Of a DNA stretch of 64,000 nucleotides, positions 11,401 to 21,729 are shown piece by piece. A model generated the notes under the pieces. That model did no database searches, was not told the origin of the DNA, and saw only the letters and a list, made by a program, of their open reading frames with translations. How positions within the stretch are numbered: position 1 is the first letter of the stretch; the number at the start of each line of letters is the position of its first letter. The stretch is taken from NCBI RefSeq assembly GCF_019703515.2, contig NC_059385.1, positions 30,980,001 through 31,044,000 of the forward strand, in the 5' to 3' direction. The translations under genes were made by a program, and so were the position numbers. The stretch is from Myxocyprinus asiaticus. Its lineage: Eukaryota > Chordata > Actinopteri > Cypriniformes > Catostomidae.

Positions 11401-11956
11401 GTCAGCCGATGGGGTCTCAACAACTAAGATTTCTTTCCTCAGTGGCTTCTCAGATTCCACTTTGCAGACAGCATACTGCTCACCTCCTGACGGGACAGTG
11501 AAAGTTCCTGGGCCCATCCACTTTTCCTTCAAGTCGGTCAGGGGCAAGTTGTCTGCAACTCTGAGGTAGATGGAGTGCTGGGTGTGTCTTAATTATTAGG
11601 GTGTGAGCAATATTTGTCACACCAGTGTTCCTGCTAAGAGCTGTCAGACGCTGGAAGAAACTGGCATTTGTTCCGATTATTAATGGAATCTGTTGAGGGC
11701 CTTGGGGTTCGGGACAGACTAGAGTGAGGATTGAGATGGACTCTTCCACCCCAGTGAGGGAAGCAGGGAATGAGACATCTACAACAATGTATCCTTTATA
11801 GGGATAACTGGATGAGCTAAGGCCCCAAATGGATAACACAGTGAGAGGATGGACATGCACATCTGGCAGATTTCGGGAATACCAGGTATCGCACAAGATT
11901 GTGACTTGGGATCCACTGTCCAACAGAGCTCGACATGGATTTCTGTTAATCTTCAC
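8407..11956 (-). pseudogene. Ty3-type pol (PR-RT-RH-IN) pseudogene
   Basis: Domains follow in order on the minus strand. Retropepsin is at 11480-11956 (ALLDSGSQVTIL active site). The RT N-terminal half is at 10680-10991 (SPYASPIVIAWKKSG, CIDYRTIN, VLDLHSGYYQI). The connection/RNase H is at 10327-10653 (VLHVDASLSGLGAVLSQ) and 10060-10184 (YKPGRHNIDADVLS). The integrase zinc finger is at ~9530-9650 (GHLGVERT, CGRCITRKT), the integrase core start at 9353-9470 (VCIDFLSQ, LVITDHF), and a C-terminal tail from 9319 to 8407. The RT stretch carrying the catalytic YXDD box is deleted near 10660, and most of the integrase core between the first Asp and the C-terminal domain is deleted near 9310. Multiple frameshifts are present. 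Confidence 0.88.
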
Positions 11957-13590
11957 TGCAACAGTTGAGGTGGGACCACCAATCTCTTGGGCAGACTGCT
12001 TTGCTCATAGATGTTGAGGTGGCTGTTCTTTGAAAAACATGCCTGGTCTCCAGCATGGCTACTGTTATTGTTTGAGCCAGTCCTCACCCCCTTAGCCTTC
12101 TGTAGAGAGCGGACTAACTTCTGGATTACTTGGGTGGCATTTTCAAGAGCTTGACCCTTTGTAGCAATGTGTCCATCTTCTCCACATCGATAGCAGAAGT
12201 AATCGACTTTGTTCTTGACAGGCTGGTTTCTTGATGGACAGGGAGAAGGCTGTGGTGGTGACTGGGCCTGACTCACTGGAGGGCTGTGACCAACACTCAT
12301 GAGAGCTAGCTGCTGTTGTAAGTGCTGTACTCATTTCTTCAATGCTTGTACTTCTGAATCATATTTTGTCTCCTCCTTGTCTGTAGTGCTTTTCTTACTT
12401 GGCTTTGTCTTAACCTCTAGCATCCTCAATGAAGCAGACAGAGTGGTTGGACATTCCCTTCTTAGTTGTCGCCACAGTTCCTGAATTTCCGCTTTGAGCT
12501 CCCTCACTACATGGACTGATCTTTTCTTCATCCTGAAGATGTATGAGCTTTGCTGTGGTGGTGATCTTGTGTCTGGCGGCTTCATTCTCCTCAGCTATAC
12601 ATATCTCATTCAGGAGGCTCAGGAAAGTGGGTGGAAGTTTTTTTCTCTCCCTTAATCTCAGTTGGAGAAGCATCATGTCAGACTCAACAGCACCTCAGAT
12701 CAATTGTTCCACTCTTGCCTTGTCGACCATTAGCAGAGACAAACCACCCCTTTGAATGACCTTGGTCAGTGATTTCCCCATCCTTCTCAGGAAATCAGCT
12801 TCTCCAGGACATTGGCAAAGTAGTCTGATGGCAAAGTAGTCTCCAGACTCAGAGGACCCAAAAGTACTTTCTAGAGCTTAGAGGTACTGAAGGGCACTAG
12901 CTTCAGGGCTGGAAAAGCGAACACCTGTGATGATTTCCAGAGCAGGTCCTTTTAAGATCTCAACAATTCTTCTCCGTTTTTCTTTCTCAGAGCACTCACA
13001 TTCCGTAATCATCAGTCTGGCTTGTTCGATAAAAGTTTCCATGGTTTCTTCTCCAGTGGGCATGGGAACAGTTCCAGAGAATGTACGTAAATGAGGGTAG
13101 GCATTGCTGTCACTTTGGGGCTCTACAGTCTCACCCACAGCATGAATGATTGACTCAGCAGAACTGGGATTGGAACTGAGAGGAGAGAACAGAGCTTGTA
13201 CATCAGTCATGGACTTGCCTTCATCCATATGGTGAGTTTGTCTGCAAACTCTGTAGGGACTGTATGTGCTGAATCACCTCCTTTGACCACAATGACCTTG
13301 CAAGTCTCCTCACCATCAGCAGGCAGCAGTTCAGTAGGTATGTGTGTGGGGTCAACAACCTCTTGACACTCACACAATACTAGTAGAGTACTTGGGGTGG
13401 GACATTGCCTTGTATCTTGAATACGCACTCTTCCAAAGTCTTTCACAACTTGGGCGAATTCTTCAAGGCGTGCCACATCTGAATTTGCAGGTACTCTGAT
13501 CAGCAACACTGCACGTGTCTCATCAATCTCCACTTCTTCACACCAGCTGGTAAGTTCAGCTTGAAAGAGATGGTTACTTCTGAAGGACAT
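11957..13590 (-). pseudogene. Gag pseudogene with PNMA-like N-terminal and capsid regions
   Basis: Gag would form the particle that packages element RNA. From the N-terminus, 13207-13590 is a ~127-codon segment (EVEIDETRAVLLIRVPAN ... LKDFGRV-like) resembling the RRM-like start of PNMA proteins. Next is a capsid segment at 12878-13228 containing YPHLRTFSGTVPMPTGEETM and EKEKRRRIVEILKGPALEII. In the same frame, past stops at ~12878 and ~12710, comes LRLRERKKLPPTFLSLLNEI (12410-12676). Then there is a coiled region, and a knuckle CYRCGEDGHIATK with its last Cys replaced by Gly (11953-12300). The resemblance to PNMA is from family knowledge. PNMA genes are thought to descend from Ty3-type gags, so the similarity is expected in that direction. 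Confidence 0.8.
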
Positions 13591-13637
13591 GCTGGAACAA
13601 TATGTAGGTAAGTGTTGATATTCTTCTTAAAGGTCTG

Positions 13638-14044
13638 TGTGGCAGTGGGGGCATGGTCAGGCATCCATCCGGAGAGAGAGAAAGCGGTAAGGGTGCTTGC
13701 ACCTGAGCTAGATTATGTTTAACACCTGTCTCTAATTCCAGTGAGCATGGGGAGAGCGGCATATAACCAGCCACGCCACCAGCAGCAGAGTGAGAGAGTC
13801 TGGCACAAGAAAGGCCAAGGTGTACCCGAAGCTGAAGCGATTTAATCTGTTATGTGTGTGAAGCTGATGTGTTGAGATTATTACATTCCTGTGAAGCTGA
13901 TGTGTTTGTTTGACTACCTGCTGTGAATCTGATGAGTTTGTGAACTTGAAAAACCTTGAAGTGGCCGATTAAAAATCTTACCTATGCCAGAAGAAACCCC
14001 GCTTCCCTGTGTCTACTTCCTTCCTGCTGTTGAGTTGTCTCACA
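13638..14044 (+). repeat. Solo LTR of the left-edge Ty3/gypsy family
   Basis: Starts TGTGGCAGTGGGGGC and ends GTTGTCTCACA, flanked by a perfect 5 bp duplication GTCTG (13633-13637 and 14045-14049). Similarity to the reverse complement of 1726-2089 runs along the whole length. It lies in the leader of the PNMA-like-gag element between PBS and gag, so it inserted later and then lost its internal part by LTR-LTR recombination. Confidence 0.88.
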
Positions 14045-14108
14045 GTCTGTTTAGCTGTTATTGACGTTTTGTGTCTCTTCTTTTCTTTTTAGGGTACCAG
14101 AGAGGAGG

Positions 14109-14126
14109 ATCGCAGATGAGCCCCCA
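14109..14126 (-). other. Primer-binding site, proline-tRNA type
   Basis: Minus-strand TGGGGGCTCATCTGCGAT lies 3 nt inside the LTR. It matches the known proline-tRNA PBS at 15 of 18 positions; two of the three differences are of the C-to-T or G-to-A kind expected from decay. Confidence 0.7.
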
Positions 14127-14303
14127 CATTGTGGCATGCCCCCTATCCTCTTAGGTGTGTGTTGCCTAAGCTCTGTTAGGGTGGAGCAACGGTTTCAATT
14201 ACTTTGTGTCTCCCGACTATATTAAATGTCCAACACTGATACCACTACAGTTATATTCACAAGAGACATTTTAGAAACAATAATTAAAAGGAATTATTTT
14301 GAG

Positions 14304-14755
14304 GCCTGGGTAGCTCAGTGAGTATTGACGCTGACTACCACCCCTGGGGTCGCAAGTCTGAATCCAGGGTGTGCAGAGTGACTCCAGCCAGGTCTCCTAA
14401 GCAACAAAATTGGCCCGGTTGCTAGGGAAGGTAGAGTCACATGTGGTAATCTCCTCATGGTCGCTATAATGTGTGGTTCTCGCTCTCGGTGGGGCATGTG
14501 GTGAGTTGTGCATGGATGCCATGGAGAATAGCGTGGGCCTCCACACACGCTACATCTCCGCAGTAATGAGCTCAACAAGCCATGTGATAAAATACATGGA
14601 TTGACTGTCTCAGACACGGAGGCAACTGAGATTCATCCTCCACCATCTGGATTGAGGCGAGTCACTACGCCACCATGAGGACTTAGAGTGTATTGGGAAT
14701 TGGGCATTCCAAATTGGGGAGAAAAGGGGAGAAAATCCCGCCCCCCCCGCCACCC
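14304..14755 (+). mobile_element. tRNA-derived SINE
   Basis: The head reads as a tRNA-like unit: A-box-like GGGTAGCTCAGTGAGTA and B-box-like AGTCTGAATCC about 45 nt later, the spacing of an internal RNA polymerase III promoter. The ~380 nt body ends ...GGGGAGAAAAGGGGAGAAAA, followed by C- and A-runs. The same site in the other LTR is uninterrupted. Imperfect target duplications AAAGGAATTATT and AAAGGATATTAT flank it. The body is recalled as a common cyprinid SINE. Confidence 0.85.
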
Positions 14756-15667
14756 CCCCCCCCCCAAAAAAAAGGATATTATATATATTATAGCAAAAGA
14801 ATATTATAGAAAGATATAAATATTAATTATTAATATAAATATCAATATAAAGGGTTAATAAACAAATTACTGAGTGTTGAGTCTTCAATAAACTTAAAAG
14901 GTATTTCAACACCTACACACTGAATACCCTACAGTAAAGAATACTTTCACTTCAAAATGGAAATTTCACAAAAAAACTCTCTTCAACTGTATAAAAGTGT
15001 TATAAACACTCTGAAAACAGTGAACTCTGATATTCCCTTAAAAATAAGAGAATATATATTGTAGTCCAACCTTTGAACACCCTTCATAGTATGAAAAAAT
15101 ATGTATAACAGTAAACTCTCTTTTGAAATATATGAAGTAAACAGTAATAAAATTCAAGTTGGGCCCACACACACACACTTAAACACTCACTCACACCCCC
15201 AGATGCAGGCCTGTGTCATTGCTTGGGTGGGTAGGGGCCTTAGAAACAGACATACACATTCAACTCTACCACAGAAACAAAATAAACACTTTTATTATGA
15301 AACAAAACGTTATAACTTGCTTGTTTGACCAGTTAATTCACCCGTTCTCAATACTGGAGCGTTACTGCATCTCTTTATGATCTGCCACTTTAGGCGCTCT
15401 CGATGGACTGACTTTCTAAATTCCAATAACAACCCGCATAATAGTGTGAGGGCGGGTCTTAAGCAATTAACATCCAATAAAATAAAAAGATACAAACTTG
15501 ATGGCAAAAACCACGTTTTACACAAGTGAAATTAAACCAAACTTTTATGTCTGCACAGGGTTTTTTAAAGAAACATACACCTGTATATACCATTACAATT
15601 ATATGAACTTTTACAACACATAAAACATATCTAAAGGAACTTGTAACAAGGAAACAGTATTAATTAA

Positions 15668-18600
15668 CCCTTACCAGCCGGAGCATTCAAATCTAGGAAC
15701 AATTATTCCCATGGTTCCTGTCTCAGTATCTTCGCCGACCAATCACCGATTTTATTTCTGAAAACTGCCAGATACTCATGACAATATAAGCTAAAAGCAC
15801 ATATGATTGGTTAAGAGGTTACTGCGCATAAATAATAAATGTATCGTCATCAGCGTCATCCTCCATTTGCCTGAGCGGAGCCAGAGAGGATATCCTGGGA
15901 GATTACCTCCAGTGTTGGACTTACTGTTCAAATTGAAAACTGAGGTTATCTTTCAAGGTAAGACAAGTTATTTAACATGTGTTGTCAATATTGTCTATTG
16001 AAAGTCAAAACGTTTTAGTTACTAAGCATTTATTTGTAGGAGTAACGCCAGTTATTGCTGGAAAAAATTATATGACCGTCGGCGTTCATTGGACAGGCAG
16101 CTAGCCTCTATTTTTAAGCACATTTCTGCAAATTGATGCTGTTCAGACCTGCCTGGAAACTGCTAGTTAGATAAGTTATCTAGCTTGTTGATTTTCCCAT
16201 GTAATAAAAAAAAAATGGTAGATATCATTCTATAATTTAGCAGATAGCCTTACCCATCCATCACACAGACATGATTTTAGATTGTGTGTAGCTTCCTGTT
16301 CACAAGGAAAGTGTGAGAAGGCTGTCTGCAGTTGGACATTCTGCTTAGTCTGCAAGCCTTTGGTGACTATTTAGTGTATGGATTTGTGAAGAACACACTG
16401 CTGGCAACCAATTGTACTTTTTTCTGTTGTAGAGATGGATAGACACTATGGCTCCTTGCTCAGCACCCTCAAGATGAGAAGGCAGCTGACTGCTAATGAG
16501 CTTAGGTTCATATCAGAGGAGGACATGGCTCATTAGGGCATGAGCACACAGGAGGAAGATCTGCTGGACCAGGAACTACTGCAGGAAGACCCGGACCATG
16601 AGGAGATGGAGGATGAGATGGAACCTGATCCCCAGCCAAGACCATCAACTGGGTATGTATGAATGTGTATGTACTGTTTGTTTCTATTTCTCATATGACT
16701 GATACTCACAGTAACACTAACACAGTTACTTTTATTATTTTGGGTATGGCTAGCCATTCTCGCACAGGTTCCAAGTCAGCTAGAAAGCGTAAACACTTCC
16801 CTGACTCTGTTTCTCATCCCTCGTACTCTGACATTGATTCAGAGGCAAAACTCCAAACAAAAAATTCAAAAACTCTCCCATTTATGCCTAGCCGTCCATT
16901 CGGTATTGACTTAGGTAGCGTGTGTCAGGCTGTGCGGTCAACCTCCAATATGATGTTGTGAGAAATTGATTTTTCATGCTGTTACTCAGGCTGTAGTTGC
17001 TGAGATATGCAGCTTTACAAACCATCAGGGGTGGGAGCTCATCCTAAACTGTCTGTCATATTCCAGCTACCAAGGAGCTTGGATGGAGGTGACCCCCGAT
17101 GAATTGTACAAATTTCTTGGGTTGCTCATTTACATGGGGTTTTCAATTCTCCCTGATTCCTATCGTCATTGGGGAACCAAGTCACTTCAGGGCTCGTGGG
17201 TGAGGGGATTTATGTCGTGTGACCTCTACAAGGCTCTTTTAGCAGCTCTACATGTTGTAGACCCTACCACAGGGGATAATCAGGATCGCCTTAAGAAGTT
17301 GCGTTATCTTATGGACCACCTCAAACAAAAATGCCAGCAGCTCTTTCAGCCTAACCAAAATCTCACAATAGATGAACGTATGGTCAAGTCTAAAGCTTGG
17401 TCAGGATTTAAACAATACATGAAGGGCAAGCCTACTCGGTGGGGTTTTAAATTATGGGTAATTGCAACATCAGACTCGGGGTATAGTCTCGACTTTAATG
17501 TTTACACAGGTAGTCATGATGGGCATGTCACTGATGTTACTGCAGCCATTCAAAGACCAGGGCCACAATGTTTGGTTTGACAACTTTTACACATCACCAG
17601 CTCTTATGGCTGAGTTGTTAGAAATGGGAACTAATGCCTGTGGGACATGCAGGGTGAATCATAAACTGTTTCCTGCAGAATTTAAAGACATCAAAAGATG
17701 GGAAAGCAAGACAGCTCGTGGGGATATGAGGTGGTGTAGGATTAAGGGGAATATACTTGTAATTCAGTGGAAGGACACGTGTGCAGTTACATGCCTTCCA
17801 ATATCCACAATGCGAATGGCTCAACCAAAATTACTAAAGAAGTAGCCCTCCAGCCCACTGTCATCAGCGATTATAACAAAAACATGGGTGGTGTTGATAG
17901 GTCAGACCAAATGATAAAATCTTATGATGTCCTACAAAAAACTCAGAAGTGGTGGAAGACTCTTTTTTTCCACTTCATAGACATTGCTGTCATCAATAGT
18001 TTCATATTGTTTAAGGAATGGCAACACATTATTGCGGCACCAGGGGATGAGCGTAGACCGGTAAACTTAACCCAGTTAGATTTCAGGGAAAACCTGGCTC
18101 GTCAGCTGGGAGGTAACGATATTCACGCAAGTTTCCCTTTGCATACACTAAAGCCTGTAGTCCCTCTTCGTCATCACTCCACACAGCCCATGTCCCTGAA
18201 CTTGAAGAGTCCTCTAAGAGATGTTGGTTATGCTATCAGAAAAGTAGGACTGAAAATAAAACTAAATTAGCTTGTTGCGCATCGGAATGTAATGGCAAAA
18301 GACTTTGCTTGGTTCGCGATAGGAACTTTTTTCAGTCTTGGCACTCAGCTGAGTGTGACCAGTTTCGCCAAGAGGCCTAGGTTGGGCTGTGTTTACTGGT
18401 GTTGTTGTCCTCCCTCTCCCCTCTTTTCTCCCTCTCTTCTCTCCACAGGTATTGCAGTTGTTGAGTAATTATGAATTTATATATATTCTGTTCCTGCACT
18501 CTTTATTAAAAATGTATTTACTGTAGATGATTCAAAAGTTTGATTTTGATTGTTTTGCTGTGTAATTCATGTGTAATTCTAATGTTCAAATTAAATAAAG

Positions 18601-19156
18601 TGTGTTTTATTGAACACATAAAATGTATATTTCAGTGTTTCTGTCCTTCAATTTCAGATGCAATCTTAATTTATTATTACAGGTGCTCAAAAGGAGTATT
18701 TGAGGAGTGGTCATGTGAAATGTATCTTAACATTCTAAATGTCTGTTTTATCCCGTTTTCCCACTAATCACTAGAATGGTCATAACTTTTAAATAATAGA
18801 TTATATTTCTAATCTGTCTGCTACTCTACATTGCCCACAAAATTATGTATATTTCATACACTCTAAGTTTGCCTCTAGCTTGTAATTAAAATGGTTCAAA
18901 ATGCAGTTGTCTGATGAAGTATGGTAGCCGGAGAAGATTTAAAAAAAATTGCTGTGTGAAATCTTATTGATAAAGGGTGATTAGCCTTAAATAATCATAA
19001 ATATATTTATCTTATTTGAAAGCCCTAGTTCTTCTCTTCAATATGGTATATACAGTTCAGGTGTGTGATGTTATTTGAATATGAATGTAATATGAATATG
19101 GATATGAATATCATATTCTGGCACAGAGTGCAATTTTCGGCTCAGGCTTTAAAGGG
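15668..19156 (+). mobile_element. piggyBac transposon, complete ends, decayed gene
   Basis: Flanked by TTAA at 15664-15667 and 19157-19160. Ends are CCCTTACCAGCCGGAGC and, reverse complemented, CCCTTTAAAGCCTGAGC (13 of 17 identical). The paralogous LTR at 8216-8227 shows the empty site with one TTAA, which proves the insertion boundaries. It carries a decayed transposase at 16435-18380; the rest is leader (15668-16434) and 3' non-coding DNA with no other gene seen. Confidence 0.93.
16435..18380 (+). pseudogene. piggyBac transposase pseudogene
   Basis: The ancestral product cuts and pastes the element at TTAA. An ATG at 16435 opens an acidic N-terminal stretch ending near a splice-donor-like GTATGT (~16652). 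The frame resumes near 16760 (ARKRKHFPDSVSH). The catalytic domain follows with the three Asp residues in context: IDERMV (17371), WFDNFYTSP (17579) and GGVDRSDQM (17896). A C-terminal cysteine-rich domain (CWLCYQKSR ... CASECNGKRLC ... HSAECDQFR) reaches TAG at 18378-18380. Breaks: a stop in the N-terminus (~16533), and frameshifts near 16960, 17565, 17800 and 18195. The family is PGBD-like; all three acidic residues survive but the frame does not. Confidence 0.9.
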
Positions 19157-19234
19157 TTAAAGCACTTCCTTCACTAAAAGCCTATGGGGCTATAGACTAA
19201 TAAGAATATAAGGAAAATATTCTCAGAATGTATA

Positions 19235-19502
19235 TATATATATATATATAGCTCTGGAAAAAAATTAAAAGACCACTGCAAAATTATCAGTTTCTCTGGA
19301 TTTACTATTGATAGTTATGTGTTTGAGTAAAATAAAAAAATAAAATAAAAATATTCTATAAAGTACTGACAACATTTTTCCCAAATTCCAAATATAAATA
19401 TTGTCATATAGTGCATTTATTTGCAGAAAATGACAACTGGTCAAAAAAAAAAAAAAAAAAAAAAAGATGCAGTGTTTTCAGACCTCGAATATTGCAAAGA
19501 AA
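19235..19502 (+). repeat. Dispersed repeat beginning GCTCTGGAAAA
   Basis: After a (TA)n run comes GCTCTGGAAAAAAATTAAAA with GACCACTGCAAAATTATCAG, an A-run at 19444-19465, and GATGCAGTGTTTTCAGACCT. I recall this as a common interspersed repeat of fish but cannot assign a superfamily. It ends where the LINE homology begins, near 19503. Confidence 0.55.
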
Positions 19503-20074
19503 ATTTACTGTTTAGTTTACTATGAAAATTACTCTTGGATAAAAAGTGTTTAACCTTAGTGAGTAGACAAAGGTGGAAAAAGCATGACTTTACAACAGTA
19601 CTGATCTGCGTATCAAATTTAAGACTATTATCAAATTGGACACCCAGGTTTCTAGCAGAGTGAGTTTTGTATGATGCAAGAGAACCAAGGTCCAGGTCAA
19701 CAACACAGTTTTGCTTAGGCCCAAATAAGATAATTTCTGTTTTATTTTCATTTAGGTTTAGGAAATTGCTTTCAAGCCATAACTTTAGTTTGTTTATGCA
19801 GGCCATCAGAGGTTGTAAGAAGTGTTGATCGGTATGATTTATTGGAATATATATTTGAGTGTCATCAGCATATAAATGAAAAGACACTCCATACTTATTG
19901 AAAATAGAAGAGAGAGGGAGCATATACAGGGTGTTGGGCCTCATGTATTCAGATAGAAGACAAAGGCAGGCCTAACACAGTAGTAAAACCTAATTCAGGT
20001 ACACAAACAAAGTCATAAGTCTTACTGATAAAAACCACGCAAAAATCAAACAAAGGGAGTCCAAAACAGACTAC

Positions 20075-20522
20075 TGTCATGTGTATTGTGTTGATTCATG
20101 TCTTTTATTTTGAAATTCTAGTTCCTGTTTCCCTTGTCATGTGATTTCTGTTTTCCCTCCATGTTCTTGTGTCATGTTTTCATTGGGTTATTGTTTAATT
20201 AGCTTGTTATGAGTTCTGTTTATTCATTGGTTTATGTTCTCCTATGTCTTGTATTTAAGCCCTCATGTTTTCATTGTCTGGTGGTCTAGTATTGAATGTG
20301 ATGATTGTGAATGTTGTTTTGTAGTCATAGTCATAGTCATAGTCATAGTCATAGTCATAGTCATAGTCATAGTCATAGTCATAGTCTAGTTTATGTTTTT
20401 GTTAGATCACGTTTATGGTTAGGGTTTTTGGATTTCACGTACTTTGTAAATAAACTGCACTTGGGTTCTTCATCTTCACGTCTTCATCATTGCCATCATT
20501 GTCAGCAGCCAACAACGTTACA
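20075..20522 (+). repeat. 5' LTR of gag-only element copy 1
   Basis: 448 bp, TG...CA. A TATA-like TGTATTTAAG at about 20249-20258 sits ~25 nt before TGGTGGTCTAGTATT, the predicted RNA start that pairs with the PBS. A hexamer array is at 20323-20388. AATAAA (about 20448) follows TTTGT. It lacks a 19-20 bp duplication present in the 3' LTR after TAGTTCCTG. Confidence 0.9.
20323..20388 (+). repeat. AGTCAT hexamer array within one LTR
   Basis: About eleven tandem AGTCAT units in the 5' LTR. The equivalent place in the 3' LTR (about 21996-22010) has only about one and a half units. LTRs are identical when inserted, so the array expanded (or contracted on the other side) after integration. Confidence 0.9.
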
Positions 20523-20523
20523 G

Positions 20524-20538
20524 AATACTAGACCACCA
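20524..20538 (+). other. Self-complementary primer-binding site
   Basis: AATACTAGACCACCA, 2 nt after the LTR, is the exact reverse complement (15 of 15) of TGGTGGTCTAGTATT at 20279-20293 in the LTR, just downstream of the TATA-like box. No TGG-initial tRNA-type PBS is present. Self-priming from the mRNA 5' end is established for the Tf1/sushi group, so this assigns the element to that group. Confidence 0.8.
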
Positions 20539-21462
20539 TGAACCCAGCAGTTTTACTTCTATGCCTACGTCAGGGGAATCGTCCCCTGGAGGACTATGTT
20601 GAGGACTTCTGTGGTCTAGCCAGCCAGGTGGACTTTAATGAGGTTGCCCTCAAAGACTGTTTTAGATTTGGTCTGAATGAGTCCATTTCTTTTTTTGATG
20701 CCTGGCGGTCGCAGTTCCCTCAGCCTGGCTCAATATATCGACCTCACCCTACGGTTTATCAGTTCCCTGTTCACTGTGGGGGAGGCGGATGCCGAGCCAG
20801 AGTTCCACGTCATGGCCGCCGCCGAGCCAGAGTTCCACGTCATGGCCGCCGCCGAGCCAGAGTTCCACGTCATGGCCGCCGCCGAGCCAGAGTTCCATGT
20901 CATGGCCGCCGCCGAGCCAGAGTTCCACGTCACGGCAACGCCTCAGCCTGCTCCATGCCACGTCACGGCAACGCCTCAGCCTGCTCCATGCCACGTCACG
21001 GCAACGCCTCAGCCTGCTCCATGCCACGTCACAGCCACACCTGAGCAGTGGGACCTGGAGATGGTTCCCACCCTTTTACCCACCCTTAGTTCTCCTGAGC
21101 AGGCAAGGGGAACTTTCAGCCCTCCGATCCTGCCTGGACCCTCTGAGCCCTGGACTTTGCCTTGGCCTGTCGGTCCCTCGACATTGCCTCAGCTCAGCGT
21201 TCCCTCGGCTCCACTACAGTCCTTCAGCCTGTCGGCTGTGCCGGGGTCCCTCGTCCCTCCGGCTCCTCCTTGGTCTGTCGGTCACCTGGCTCCGCTTTGG
21301 CTCTCCATTCCTCTGGCTGCGCTTCGTCCCTCCGATCTGTCAGCTTCACTGGGGACCTCCTTCCCTACGACTCCACCTTGGTCCTCAGTCCCACCGGCTC
21401 CACCTCAGTCTTCCGATCCCTCAGCTACGCCTTGCTCCTCCAAGCCTCCAGCACCGCCTTAG
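20538..21462 (+). pseudogene. Gag-like protein with tandem decapeptide repeats (copy 1)
   Basis: The ATG at 20538 overlaps the end of the PBS. The first ~50 residues (LCLRQGNRPLEDYVEDFCGL, DFNEVALKDCFRFGLNE) resemble the C-terminal capsid part of sushi/Ty3 gags. A frameshift near 20690 moves to the frame with LMPGGRSSLSLAQYIDLTL. Then come about five copies of AEPEFHVMAA (20800-20935) and three of TATPQPAPCHV (20935-21035), followed by a ~135-residue Pro/Ser/Leu-rich tail ending at a stop near 21462. No zinc knuckle or protease is seen. The repeats are 30 bp units and leave several other frames open, which should not be taken as genes. Confidence 0.7.
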
Positions 21463-21729
21463 TCCTCCCTACCATCGGCTCCACCCTGGCCCTTCGAGTC
21501 TTCAGCTCTCCACCTTCCATGGCTCCGCCCCTCGAGCCTCTCATGGCTTCACCCCCCACAGACTTTGCCCTGGTCCCATGCCCCTCGCCCTTTCTCGCCA
21601 CGCCACGCCCCACGCCTCAAGACACCCCCCTCCCCCCCCGCTCCCTACAGAACTTTGAATTTATGTCATGTTTTACGTGTTTTGTTTATGTGTTGGGGTG
21701 TCAGGAGCCACCCCTTAGTGGGGGGGATA

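Larger units (their letters stand above)
6766..19234 (-). mobile_element. Ty3-type retrotransposon with PNMA-like gag and long LTRs
   Basis: A minus-strand element with 3' LTR 6766-8360, polypurine tract 8361-8373, pol 8407-11956, gag to 13590, PBS 14109-14126 and 5' LTR 14130-19234. The 5' LTR is stretched by nested insertions and lacks its last ~65 bp, where it runs into a TA repeat. Three younger elements sit inside: a solo LTR (13638-14044), a SINE (14304-14755) and a piggyBac (15668-19156). Order gag-PR-RT-RH-IN is that of Ty3/gypsy. All genes are broken by stops, frameshifts and deletions, so the copy is inactive. Confidence 0.88.
14130..19234 (-). repeat. 5' LTR, interrupted by SINE and piggyBac
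   Basis: Segments 14130-14303, ~14771-15667 and 19161-19234 together align with the 3' LTR at 6766-8300. Between them lie a SINE and a piggyBac. Relative to the 3' LTR it lacks ~435 bp (junction at AGACATACACATTC, about 15246-15259) and the outermost ~65 bp, where the sequence turns into (TA)n. Confidence 0.85.

Noticed and set aside
14304..14380. Functional tRNA gene
   Set aside because: Although A- and B-box-like motifs are present, the cloverleaf is degenerate and continues into a SINE body with target duplication.
19441..19480. Poly-Phe C-terminus of the LINE RT
   Set aside because: The A-run at 19444-19465 belongs to the neighbouring dispersed repeat, not to the LINE gene.
20730..21658. 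Several long overlapping open frames on both strands
   Set aside because: 30 bp tandem repeats without stops keep many frames open at once. Only the frame continuing the gag N-terminus fits the element's direction.
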